A stretch of 64,000 nucleotides of DNA from Symsagittifera roscoffensis (taxonomy: Eukaryota; Xenacoelomorpha; Acoela; Convolutidae), in NCBI RefSeq assembly GCF_963678635.1, contig NC_087071.1, positions 29,624,141 through 29,688,140 on the forward strand, written 5' to 3'. A model generated the notes under the pieces. It was not told the DNA's origin. It made no database searches and saw only the letters and a list, made by a program, of their open reading frames with translations. The position numbers were made by a program, and so were the translations under genes. How positions within the stretch are numbered: the stretch's first letter is position 1; every line of letters starts with the position of its first letter. This document shows, piece by piece, positions 42,920-53,049 of this stretch.

Positions 42920-43164
42920 TGTGATAATGTTATGCTATAAGTAGGTGAGAACAAAAGAGAATAATTGAAACATTTAATTTAGACTATTGATTTACTTGGT
43001 TTTGTTAGAGATCCTGTTCATGTGTCTCCTAAGATCGCAACCGTCCAAATGATCGTTATGTTTGGCCTGCATGGATGGCCTTGAATAATACTAACAATAC
43101 ATAACAGAATATTAATAACATTTTCTCCAAGGTTACTGTGGCAACAGTACTACACGGTACCACA
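42920..43164 (-). repeat. 5' LTR of the Gypsy element
   Basis: 245 bp, the same length as the other LTR with about 13 substitutions and no length change. It ends GGTACCACA, followed by the second CACAC. Confidence 0.93.
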
Positions 43165-43169
43165 CACAC
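43165..43169. other. Target site duplication, right copy (CACAC)
   Basis: Repeats 39270-39274. The following AAAAAATTAAATTTTGTATGCA continues the interrupted host repeat. Confidence 0.85.
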
Positions 43170-43609
43170 AAAAAATTAAATTTTGTATGCAAAATTTGTT
43201 TTCAGAAAATGTTTGTTTGAATACGAAAATCAGTTTGCGATTGAAAAAAAAACACAAAAAAATTTTTGGGGGCAATTTCAAAAATGATTCGCCATCAAAA
43301 AAATGCTAATGATACAATTTCCATATATGGAAATTGTATGACTAGTGTTTTTTTTTCAGAAAACAAAAATAAAAAAAGTCGAAGTTTTCAGTTGTAGCAG
43401 CCCAAAAAACGCTTAAATCTTTTGCCAGCTGTTGAATTAATTGTTCAAAGCTTTTTATCACAAAATTTTTTTTAAATGCTAATCATACAATTTCCATATA
43501 TAGAAACTGTATGATTAGCATTTTTTTTATACCAGTTTTTTCCCTTTTTTTATAAAGAGATACCAATTTCGAACTCATTTTGCAAAAATGTATGAAATTT
43601 GTTTGACTA
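43170..43609. repeat. Hairpin-type interspersed repeat, right flank of the Gypsy element
   Basis: Contains two strong palindromes. 43312-43339 is a perfect 28-bp palindrome ATACAATTTCC-ATAT-GG...TGTAT, and 43474-43526 is a ~50-bp near-perfect one starting AAATGCTAATCATACA and ending TGTATGATTAGCATTT. A third copy, ending TGTTTGACTA, is cut at 43609 by the TIR element. Confidence 0.85.
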
Positions 43610-44825
43610 CCCTAGTCGATCAAGGGAGGTTATCTTGCAAGATCTTGCAAGAATCTTGCAAGATTCTTTTAAAGAGGATGCATCTCTTTAAAAGATCTTG
43701 CAAGATTCTTGCAAGATCTTGCAAGATAACCTCCTTTAAAGATAACCTTTTTTTTGCAAGATCTTTAAAGATACAATTTTTTTGGGCAAAAACAGCTTTA
43801 CACGCGAAGACAACCAAGTAGCGTTCGTGGAAGAAGGAAGCAATCTTAGCTACGCATACATACACACAGCCCGCTAGGCGGTTGCCCCAGAAAGCTTCTT
43901 TTTTTAAAACTTTTTTTGTGATAGGCGGCTATCTTCAAGTTTTGATCGACTACTTATACCTTAATCTCTCAAAATAGGAATTTGAGAAGAAGTCGTTTGT
44001 GATGAAAGCTTCACTTTCCTAGAACATAGCCAATCGAAGATTGCAAAGGAGTAATGAACGCAAGTAAACATTAAAAAATAACACTGACGTTGTTGAAAAA
44101 TCTCAACTTTCAAAAATCAAAGAAAAAAATAGAAGCCCTTTAAGCTCTTTAAATTTCTAGAACAATTTATGATGGGCGCTTTTTTGATAACATGAACCCG
44201 ACTTGAGAAAACTGGATCAATAAGTAAAGTTTTTATTCTCTGGAAATCTAAAAAGTAAATTCCACTTTCAAAACTAGAAATCGATAGTCGAAAAAACTAA
44301 ATATCCCCGGTTTAAACTAATTAAAGCAATTCGTCACAAAAATTTTTTGGCCAATAATCCTTCAATTTTCGCAAACCAGTAGCCGCAATAATTGCGAATA
44401 AATTAAAAAGATTTGATTGGTTGATACTTTTAATCTCATTGAATAAATTAACAACAAATATGCGACTACTTTTTAACGCATGATTTTTGTCTAATTTTAT
44501 TCGTTAAGCATTTATTTGAAGTGATGCAAGTAAATTTTTGAGATCAATTCGAAAAAGTTCTGGATTCTCGTTCTAGAAACAATTTTTTTGATCTTAGACC
44601 TAATTTCTGTTATTTTTTCTCGACAGAAATTTTGGGATGGTTATCTTGCAAGATTCTTGCAAGATTCTTGCAAGATAGCCTCCCTCTTTCAAGATTCTTG
44701 CAAGATAACCTCCATCTTGCAAGATCTTGCAAGATAACCTCCATCTTGCAAGATCTTGCAAGATAACCCTCTTTTGCAAGAATCTTGCAAGATCTTGCAA
44801 GATAACCTCCCTTGATCGACTAGGG
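43610..44825. mobile_element. TA-flanked TIR element, non-autonomous, 1216 bp
   Basis: The ends are inverted: CCCTAGTCGATCAAGGGAGG at 43610 and its exact complement ending at 44825, with a perfect 43-bp terminal inverted repeat (43610-43652, 44783-44825). TA dinucleotides flank both sides (43608-43609, 44826-44827). The uninterrupted target is known from other hairpin-repeat copies in the window (GACTAGCATTTTTCCATA), proving a TA duplication. Both subterminal regions are packed with the 12-bp palindrome ATCTTGCAAGAT spaced by GATAACCTCC. The left 110 bp (43625-43734) form a large hairpin centred on ATGCAT. The interior has no transposase frame. TA target and TIR type suggest Tc1/mariner relatives; the CCCTAG tip also recalls piggyBac, but that family uses TTAA. 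Confidence 0.88.
43625..43734. repeat. Large hairpin in the left subterminal region
   Basis: Arms of about 50 bases running from GGAGGTTATCTTGCAAGATC inward to AAAGAG, centred on GATGCATC, with only two single-base length differences between arms. Confidence 0.85.
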
Positions 44826-44840
44826 TAGCATTTTTCCATA

Positions 44841-45131
44841 GACCAAGTTAAGTGTATGAAATTGTATGATTAGTATTTTCAGTCTATGGAGGTCAACCCG
44901 GGATAACGAGATGACCTCATACAGGAAAAATGTTATATTCACAGAATTTCATATTATGTGTGTTGATATCATTATATGTAGCTCTGATAACATATGATTA
45001 ATATAATTGGAGTTTAAATTGGAGTTTGCAATTTGAGTTCAGGTTTAGAAACGGAGAAGGCCGTAAATTCACTTTGCAAAGATTTCTCATTACTCATTTT
45101 TTGCCCCGCGTTCAAGTTCCAAGAAAAAAAG
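44841..45131. other. Continuation of the hairpin repeat, then unique AT-rich sequence
   Basis: The hairpin repeat's half copy continues to about 44880 (GAAATTGTATGATTAGTATTTT). No gene seen after it. Confidence 0.5.
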
Positions 45132-45298
45132 TCGATTATAATTGTGTTTCAAAGTCAGTGTCTTCAAAATTGAAAAAAAAACCAATAATATTCAAATAAA
45201 AATAGATTACATAATTTTTATATGATTATTTTTAATCCCTTATAATCAATTTTTTTCTTCTTTTGCAGACACTGACAAAAAAATTCAATTATAATCGA
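45132..45298. repeat. Nested inverted repeat, MITE-like, 167 bp
   Basis: The outer pair TCGATTATAATTG (45132) / CAATTATAATCGA (45286-45298) encloses an inner pair GTCAGTGTCT (45154) / AGACACTGAC (45267-45276). The ATTATAATCGA word is the same as in the TIR element at 58.2 kb. Confidence 0.6.
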
Positions 45299-45634
45299 TT
45301 TTTCTTCATTTTCTTGAGATGCGAACTTCAACGCTCATAAAGTTTTTTCAACTTTTAAACTAAAGTTGGTTGTTTTGATTATTTTAAAGTCATGATAATT
45401 TTGTTTTTCTTTTATGTTACTCAAAAGATGATTTTTTTTTTCAACAATTGCCCGCTTCTATCCCCTCCAATGTTTGCCCCTTTGCCCCCTTTCTACCCTT
45501 ACATCGCCATCCGCAACCTAAACTAAATCCATTTTTGTCCAATTTTGTTCTCTAAGCCTAACATTGGAATCGATTATTTTGACAATATTTTAGACCAAAA
45601 ACCCTTTATAATCAATTTTTTTTCACTTTTCTTA

Positions 45635-45869
45635 GATGCGGGAGTATATTGAGAGTTTCCTTTTGATGAGATTTGTTTATTATTGCGAGTTGGTTTCCAT
45701 TGCAAGTTGTATGTTTTTTCTGTATGTCCAGACCTTTGGGGTACCTCGAATTTGTCGAAAGGATGAACAGGTCTGGTTTTCATGGAAAGTATTGGTACGG
45801 GTCGAAAAAAAGTTGTATGAGACTCATAATAGTGAGTCTGCCAAACAATATTTGACAAAACTGACATAA
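45635..45869 (+). CDS. Doubtful ORF, 77 residues
   Basis: An ATG directly after a TTTCACTTTTCTTAG acceptor-like site opens MREYIESFLLMRFVYYCELV, followed by a hydrophobic stretch and then a charged end VRVEKKLYETHNSESAKQYL. The mixture of a membrane-like first half and hydrophilic tail is protein-like, but no other support exists and frames on the other strand overlap it. Confidence 0.25.
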
Positions 45870-46099
45870 TTCAAAAAAGTATTTGCACAAAAAAGCTACT
45901 AGCTATCAGACAAAGAACATATGGTTCAAAGTCGCCAAAAAACGCTTTCTACGAGCAAACAACACTCAAAATTGGCAAATTGCTCTTTTGAAAAAATTCA
46001 ACGTTATAAGATTTCCATTTTGTCTGATTAAACTTCTGCTAATTTTTAATTGGTTGTTATTATAGAATTGATAGCAAAGAAGGCTGTCATTTGAGACAG

Positions 46100-46370
46100 A
46101 CGTTAGTTTGAAAACATTTTGACGACCTCGAAATTGACTATTTGTCTCATTGACGTACTCGAATTGTCTCATCGCCATTGTTGAGTACAGCAAACCACTC
46201 TCATTAGCAAAAAAACTCGAACTTAATTCCGTAGCTATTTTTTTTTGAAAAAATAAAAAATTAAATCGAAGCATAGTCTTGACGGCTGCTTCCATTTTTT
46301 TCAGCCAGTTTTCTTAAGTTTTGGAAACCTACGAATGGTAAAATCGTCCGACAAAAAGCTGAAAAAAAGC
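46100..46370 (-). pseudogene. Copy B of the 33.8-kb exon family, frameshifted
   Basis: The minus strand shows an acceptor GGCTTTTTTTCAG at the place matching 33963, followed by LFVGR, then a one-base insertion relative to copy A. After the shift, LPFVGFQNLRKLAEKN aligns with LLFLDIGNLLNMAESY. Further on, FNFLFFQKKIATELS aligns with STLCFFNKKLATEES and FRGRQNVFK with IRGRQNVFE. An extra ~60 bases (ending MAMRQFEYVNETNSQ) lie between the last two blocks. A surviving open frame covers 45966-46295. Confidence 0.5.
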
Positions 46371-47960
46371 CGATAAGTATGAGTCGCTGAAACATCATGT
46401 TGTTTTTTATGATTCTCATCTGAGCTTAAACAGGTTGCAAAAAGTGAATAGGCTTCAAACATGCTTTTAGGAAAGATCCAAAGCTCAAACAATCTACAGA
46501 GAAACTGAAAGTTTGAGCTAACTGATTTCCATAGATACTGAAAATCCAAAAATAGCAGGTTGTTTCAAATAAACTGTTAACTTCCAAAACGCTATAACTT
46601 TTCAGAGAAGATAGATAAACAATTTTTTCTACGAAAGATAGTCAACTGACAAAAATTTTAATACCTGAAATGATTTATAAAGTTTTGGAATTTTCTGCCA
46701 TTTTCGCCACACAGACTAAAAATCTTTCTATCAAGTTTTTCAATGAATCCTCAAAACTCTGTGCCACTAACATACTGCTAGCATTTTTGAATGTTTGAAT
46801 GAGTTCCTGGGTTTGCCCATTTACAATTTTTCCGAAGCAACCCACAGCCAAACATCGAATGTTAAGATCCTGGCTCTGGGATGATGATGCTGATATGCGG
46901 GCTCTTGGAACTTTTTTGCGATGATAATCAAAATGCTGTATAACGCTGTCTAAGCAATGCAGTTTTGGTTTTAAATCAAATATCCGTCAGTAATGCATAT
47001 TCTCTCCAATTTTGAAGTCAAACGGATTAACAGTGATGAAAGTTCGTGAAAACAACAGACCATTTGAAACACACTATAGATTATAAAAAATCTTTCGTAA
47101 CCTTTGCAAACTTTTGTGAATTCTCCGTGAATTACACCAAAAATATTATTACCAAAAATCAAAGTTTTTACCATACGCTGAGTAAAACAAAAAGCGATTA
47201 GTTAGCGTATCATAACTTTTTAAGACCATCTGATCTCGATTCAGTTTTAAAGATTATATTTGCCGAAGACACTTGAAAAAGACTAAGTATATAGCGTGAG
47301 AGTATCCAAATTCGATTCGAAAAAATGAACACTCTTCAAACTATTTCTGAATGTCTTTAGGAAAGATCAAAATGATTCAAGCCTATCAGAAACTGAAAGT
47401 TTTAGATAATTAACCTTATTAGAAATGCCTAATAGACGCATTAAATGAAAAATCTTCCTTAATGTTTGCACATTGTTGTAAGTTGTCCGTGAGTTACAAG
47501 AAAAAACAATGTTTTAAAATCCAGATAGCAAAATTTTTGCTTCATAAACAAAACTCTTGATTGGACATAGGTCTCTAAATGCATCACTAAAAGCTTAAGA
47601 CTAATTGAGCAGGTATAAATAAAACAATAAACTATCGAAACTGCTGGCTTATGAGGGTAAAACAACGAAGATTTCGACTACTCTGTAACGCTGAAATAAA
47701 TTAATGCTTTATGTCACCAAAAAAAAAACAATCAAGAAGAACACGGATTTTTTTTCCTTTTTTTTCCCAGTAACCCCAAACGCTATAAGAAACACAAAAG
47801 TATTCATTAAGCGTATCCCAACCTTTCAAACCAAATTGCTGATCTCGATGTAGTTTTGAATGATTTATTTGTTTGCCGAGTACGCTTCAATGCGACTAAA
47901 TATAATGAGCATTAATTATCCCCATTTGAATTGAAAAAAAAAATGCTTCAAACTACTTCA
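46371..47960. repeat. R5 repeat cluster, diverged duplicate of 33.96-35.54 kb
   Basis: Blocks in the same order as 33.96-35.5 kb: GAGTCGCTGAAACATCATG, ACTGAAAGTTT, CTCCGTGA-TTACACC, AAGCGATTAGTTAGCGTATC, GATCTCGATTCAGTTTT, and at 47878 GCCGAGTACGCTTC then GAGCATTAATTATCCCC. Similarity is patchy. Confidence 0.7.
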
Positions 47961-48463
47961 GAATGTTCTGAGGAAAGATGAAAATTCGACTCAATTCAAT
48001 CTGGAACGATTTCTCAGACGGATAAAATCTCGGCTGACTCTTTAATAGCCCGAAACACATCGGGCATTGATTGTCTCAATTATAAATATACAAAAATTAA
48101 ACCTATAGAACTTTACGAAAAAAGATCACGGTTGAAACACCTTGCTAATTTAAAGACCACGACACCAATATCATTCGGATTAAACAAAAAAATTTGGTCT
48201 CAAATTGTGCTAGGTAAAAAGTCTGGAGGTAAAAAAAATTACCCCGTGCACAAATATTCTTTCACATTCTTCAAAATCCGAAACAAAAAAGGCAGTCGAA
48301 GTGAAAACAAAACAAGTTGTTGCTGAATAGCTTGATTAAAATGTCAAAATAAACATTAGGTATGCTATTTAGATGTTTTTGAAAAATGACAAATACCCTG
48401 TTCATACTTTGTTTTTAAAATGAATGAGTGGACCATATACTCTGTTCAGACCCAGACAAAAAA

Positions 48464-48471
48464 CATATGTT
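48464..48471. other. 8-bp target duplication, left (CATATGTT)
   Basis: Identical to 48915-48922 and directly abutting the CAGGGG terminus. Confidence 0.88.
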
Positions 48472-48914
48472 CAGGGGGATTTATGGGGGGGAGGCTGGGG
48501 GGTCGGACGCCCCTTCACCCCCCCCCCCCCCACCCCTAAGGGATTGGACACCCTGCCGACGCAAAGGGTGCCCCGTTTGGTACTTTTTAAGAAATCCACT
48601 TTTGGCCGACCGACCCTAAAATTTTTCTAAAGGCGCCTTTGGCGCCAATGTTTACTAATTTTGAGGGGGGAGCGCGCGCCGAAAAAACGCAATTTTTTAG
48701 TCTTAATTTTCCAAAAAGTGGCTAAAAACGCTTGGCTGTTTTTGCAAAAAAATTGCTTGCCGCGCAGATAAATTTTGCCAAAATACGGGCCAAAACAGTG
48801 CTTTGGGAGAGCTCAAATAATCAATTTGGTCGGCCTAAAAAAAGTCATCAAAATTTTTGATTTCTTTTCAAAAAAATGCCCCCCCCCCTCGAGAAAATCC
48901 TAGATCCGCCCCTG
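48472..48914. mobile_element. hAT-type MITE, 443 bp
   Basis: Left end CAGGGGGATTTATGGGGGGG and right end (complement) CAGGGGCGGATCTAGGATTT are imperfect terminal inverted repeats. The element is flanked by a perfect 8-bp duplication CATATGTT, the length made by hAT transposases. It has no coding capacity. The interior contains the palindrome GGCGCCTTTGGCGCC, G- and C-runs of 10 or more, and a GGCCAAAACAGTGC region. Related sequences: 822-862 (right end), 1085-1215 (interior, inverted) and 58515-58890 (diverged, nested in another element). Short overlapping frames are meaningless. Confidence 0.9.
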
Positions 48915-48922
48915 CATATGTT
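48915..48922. other. 8-bp target duplication, right (CATATGTT)
   Basis: Second copy of the hAT-type duplication. Confidence 0.88.
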
Positions 48923-49740
48923 GATTACAATTCAAATTTTTCCTACAATGATGACTAGCGTTTCTAATAGCTGAATTGATGCCTGCCTGAGTTGCCAAAT
49001 TTTTTTGCAAAGGAGACAACTGAATGATTTTTGAAACCCAAATTGCGAACAACATGGTTATCATTTGAACAGAATGGTTATTATGGTTATCATTTGAACA
49101 GTATGATTACCATGGTTATCATGGTTATCGTTTACCAAAAACGATAGAAGCTATGCTCAAAATGAGAAAACTAATCTGCGGTTTTCCAAAATAAAGATTA
49201 TTTTAGGAAATGAGATTGAACAACAAAATGAGATTGAGCAGCAAAAACGGAAAAAGTTTGCATTCTTTTTATTAACATAAAATAATTAATGAGACATTTC
49301 GGATTGGTGGCTTATTCAATGAAAAGAATCGGGTATAACACAAATAGTATCGGGCAAGATCGTTTTTCTTGTTGTTACGACCACTCTCGTTGTATATTGC
49401 CTAGAACGGTTATTTTTAAAACCGAATTTAAAAACTACAAAAGAAGTTCTTTGGGGGACGGCTACCTCAGTCTGTAGCCAAAAAAAGTATACTAGCATAA
49501 TTTCGAAAAGCTATATGTGCTGCTGTCAACCTTGTCGGACTTTTCATTTAGTTATTTCTTATAATGCTCATAATGACTTGAACAGACCATTTTATAGTAA
49601 GGTTTGAGTCGAAGATTTTTTTTTGAAAATTACACGATTTTCAAATGATCCCAAAAAACCTTGCTATAAAATGGTGTTTAAACATGTAGATTTTACTTGC
49701 AGGTAATAAAATGAGCATCCATTCAACCTAACTACCCATT
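48923..49740. other. No gene seen; short tandem words
   Basis: At 49050-49140 the words ATGGTTATCATTTGAACAG and ATGGTTATC recur. At 49208-49250 AATGAGATTGA(A/G)CA(A/G)CA recurs twice. Frames at 49289-49498 overlap on both strands, so neither is called. Confidence 0.4.
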
Positions 49741-50135
49741 TTGACCTTCATAGACCAAAACGGCTAATCATACAATTCGATAAATTAAGTCTATGAAAAA
49801 AACTAATCAAACAAACTTTATATGTTTTGTTAAACTGAAGTCATCAAATTTTCAAAGAATTTTTCGCATGTATTGGCATAAGAGGCAGTGTATCATCATG
49901 AGTAAAAACAAAAAACTTTTATCAAAAAAAAAAACGCTATCATTGAATGAAATTGTATGACTAGCATTTTTTGATGGCGGCAACAAAATTTAATTTGGAT
50001 GTGTGATGGAAAGGAGAAGTAACCGTTGGAAGGAGAGCGGGGGATGGAGGGGTTGGAGTCGGTTGAAAAAAAACGCTATCATTGAATGAAATTGTATAAC
50101 TAGCATTTTTAACTAGCACCCTCGCCCACCCCCAC
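49741..50135. repeat. Hairpin-repeat half copies
   Basis: AAACGCTATCATTGAATGAAATTGTATGACTAGCATTTTT appears at 49934-49973 and again, slightly changed, at 50069-50110, along with an earlier half copy near 49765. All share the TGTATGACTAGC core. Confidence 0.7.
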
Positions 50136-50169
50136 ATCTGTCCGGAAGAGAGGGAACAATTAGTAGATC

Positions 50170-50720
50170 ACCTTTTAACGAGGGGAATTCAGAGGTGGCG
50201 AAGGAATTACTAAAAGCCAACGAGACATGGGAATACCATACCGCGGGGTGACTCAGTAGTCCACCAGGATACTCTGAAGAGTCGAGTGTGGAAGATCAGA
50301 CAGCATCCAAAGTGCGCCGAAGCAAGCGAGCCATTAAGAACCAGGGCCTTATCGAATAGGCAGCCCGAAAAAGCACTCATTAAAAAATAGCACCGACGAA
50401 GACATCGCTGATCTAAACAAAATTGTCTTGGAGGCATATCGACAAAAGTTGGCTTATTTTAAAACACAAACAGACAAGCCAGTGAAAACAAGTCTGGGAC
50501 TCCTGGAGAGGCACTTGTTTCGTCGGAAGTTTGGATATGTAGCACTGGATATTTCCAGGACCTTGAGTGCACCTTGAGAATTTCATTGCGTGCACCTATC
50601 TATCAAACTGAGTATTAAAACACACACCATGTTGTATTATATTTTTAAAAATGTATGGTTCATTTTTGGTTCTCAGGGGAGTTTTGTACTGCGGTTGCAG
50701 AAACCTTGAGCTAAAACGTA
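50170..50720 (+). pseudogene. Relic of a second Gypsy element: pol tail, polypurine tract and LTR edge
   Basis: On the plus strand SKVRRSKRAIKNQG aligns with TTVRRSSRQTKYQG of the element at 39-43 kb. After two stops DLNKIVLEAYRQKLAYFK aligns with ELNLAALETYRLRLAKLN, and LLERHLFRRKFGYVALD with LLERHLFKRKFGATSLD. About 90 bases past the coding relic, CTCAGGGGAG followed by TTTTGTACTGCGGTTGC matches the polypurine tract and the start of the LTR. Orientation is opposite to the main element. The high protein similarity over a stretch with stops and indels suggests an older member of the same lineage. Confidence 0.72.
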
Positions 50721-51199
50721 ACTTTTACTACTGCAGTTGCAATTACGTGTATCACAGGTGCTATGTAATTTTGTTATTGATATTTTTATCTGTTTTTAGT
50801 CAAGATCAGAGGTGCTGTTATAAAGTTGATTATTGTTCACTTTAATTCGCCTTACGCATGTATGGAATTAAGCCAGTCGATCAAATCGAAACCAATAAAA
50901 TAGTTGAACTTTTGGAATTCAAACAATTGAACTTCACTGCTTTAGTTCTAAAGTTATGGATCGATCTTCGGGTTACCACAAATATGATAAACTTCGTGGT
51001 CTAAATTTTGTATCTGTAACAAAACATACTGGATTTTTTTGTCTTTTAAATCTGTTACAGCCAGTTTAAATCCAAAGGCACTGCTTTATGCATTCGAACT
51101 CGAACTTTCAATAATAAGTTTTTGATTTCAATAGACTTGTAGTGTTTTCATATGTACAAAATGTCTTCATTGTTTATTTATCTAAGTATTTGAATGCTA

Positions 51200-52870
51200 C
51201 AGCTGTTTGCTACTTTTTACAACTGTTTCGCATGAATGCTATAAGGTTTCTTCGAGCATAGAGTAGCTGGTATCGAGGGACCTAGAAAAACCGTCAAGTA
51301 ATGATGGGAGCAGAGACGAACCGAAGCGACAGAGAAAACACCAAATCTATTCAGACAATAAACCGGAACAGGAAAGCTGACAGAGAACTGAAAAAAAGAG
51401 AATTCAAATACGAATCGAAGAGCTTGTCGGAGAATCATCATGTATTGAAGAGAAAATGTGATCTGTATTCGACCATAGAACGCAAAACAATATGAAAACT
51501 GCGGCCAGAAAATGTAATCAAAAAGAAACCAAACTCGAGCAAAAATATCTGAGCGAAATGCCAGCCCATTAAAACACAACAGGCACCATTAACACTATTC
51601 AAATGGCACCATTAACAATTATCATCAAACTAACAGGAAGCAAAAAGAACAGAGGCAAAGTAAAAAATAGTCTTCAAAAAGAACATTTCGATGCTTGGCA
51701 AGAAATCGGGTCACCATCGGCAAAGCAGGAAGGTGGTATGAAATATTTTTAAATCCAATTATACATTACAACATGTTTTAAACGTAAAAAATTAATTTTT
51801 GTTATTAATATTTTTTTCAAAAAGTCCCAATTTCTGATACTTTCTTCGAAATTACTCAGAAGTAAAACATGGAGACAATGGTATCATTAAGAATTCAACT
51901 CAACAATATCCAGGAAAGCCATTTTCCCTATTTTTTCTTCATCTATTGAAGAGGTCGAAACTGTCGCTCAAGACCACAAAATCCGAAAACTTTGTTTTTT
52001 CCCCTTTTTGATTTAAACAATTTTTTTTATTCTCTGTTTTAAACTGTTTTTACTCAATTATTTTAAATAGGTTTGAACAAAGTCCCCCACCCTGTGGCAA
52101 AGCAAGTTGATACGAGATTTTTAAAAACTATCGAAAAATCGTTGAGACAAAATTAACAACAACGAAAAGTTAATAGACAATAGAGATACTAAAAGCTGGA
52201 AACTTAGGATTCCTGGACAAAAAAAACAGCAAGGAAAAGGCACAGGACCTGACAAAAGAAGCGGTATTGCAATCAGAACAGTCCTCTAAAGCGCAAATAC
52301 GGTTTGGTGCTGAATTGGCTGAAACTTAATACGAACCCTCAATTTAGTTCCCTCAATTTAGAAGGCAATCAATTTAGAACCCTCAATTTAGAAGGCAATT
52401 TAATCACGAATCCTCAATAACGAAAACTTTGTCTATATTCGCCTGCAAAGTAGAAGCGGTCATGAGCTCTTGCCCCTGACAATCGTTTCATCCAACCCCA
52501 TGGACTTGGACCCTCCTACAACCCACCCAATAATGTTCTGTTTGGACAACCATCTGCGAACCTGCCACCTAGATTGTTTCAACCACGACACCTAACGAAC
52601 TAGATACCATGAAAACAAGCTCACGGCCTCATCTAACATATCGTGAAATGCCTTCTGCGAGATTACCTGGTGACTCCCAATCAACGAAGAAAATGGCCGA
52701 GAACTCAAAAATAGGAGACCTATTCTGGATTTCGAAGACCTCGAGCACTAGGCTTTTGGCCCCTGGGACGGCTACTCCGATCGTTTCCTGGATCAGACGT
52801 TTCCTGGAACGTTTTGTTTTAAAGCGAGAAGCCGGATAGACGCGCACTATTTACGACACACTCAACAAAC
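51200..52870 (+). other. Coding-like patches, probably retroelement relic
   Basis: Composition becomes richer in G+C. Patches include a plus frame from 51301 (MMGAETNRSDRENTKSIQTI, then KADRELKKREFKYESKS), EAVLQSEQSSKAQIRFGAEL near 52262, and a proline/asparagine-rich run DNRFIQPHGLGPSYNPPNN near 52475. A 52609-52839 frame (MKTSSRPHLTYREMPSARLP) exists but its opposite strand is also open. Stops break continuity. A gag-like origin adjacent to the 50.2-kb relic is possible but unproven. Confidence 0.3.
52339..52412. repeat. CCCTCAATTTAG short tandem repeats
   Basis: CCCTCAATTTAG recurs three times, alternating with AAGGCAATC/T, over about 70 bases. Confidence 0.6.
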
Positions 52871-53049
52871 TTAAAGATAGATAACGTACAACTCATTGAC
52901 TATTACGGCTACTACCGACGACAACCGATGTCTCATACATAACCGACTCGTTTTAAAACCAGCACATGAGCCGAGCTATTCTAACATTACTTTGACGCAT
53001 GTGTCAAAAACATTAGTCAAAAGAATGAAAACTTATTTAAATTAATAAA

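Larger units (their letters stand above)
39275..43164 (-). mobile_element. Ty3/Gypsy LTR retrotransposon, internally deleted, 3890 bp
   Basis: Two 245-bp direct LTRs (39275-39519, 42920-43164) with TGTG...CACA ends are bounded by a perfect 5-bp duplication CACAC. Read on the minus strand the order is 5' LTR, a primer-binding site matching tRNA-Ser, gag, a junction, the zinc-binding domain and catalytic core of integrase, a long basic tail, a purine-rich tract and the 3' LTR. The Gag zinc knuckle, protease, reverse transcriptase and RNase H that belong between gag and integrase are absent, so it cannot move on its own. The LTRs differ at about 13 of 245 positions (~5%), so the insertion is moderately old. 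Integrase-after-RT order cannot be tested here, but the integrase type and the tRNA-Ser primer resemble the Mag-like branch. Confidence 0.95.

Noticed and set aside
43610-44825. piggyBac-type element suggested by the CCCTAG tip
   Set aside because: piggyBac elements duplicate TTAA; here the interrupted target shows a TA duplication.
48424-48630. Two overlapping proline/glycine-rich frames
   Set aside because: They lie across the border of a non-coding hAT-type MITE with long G and C runs.
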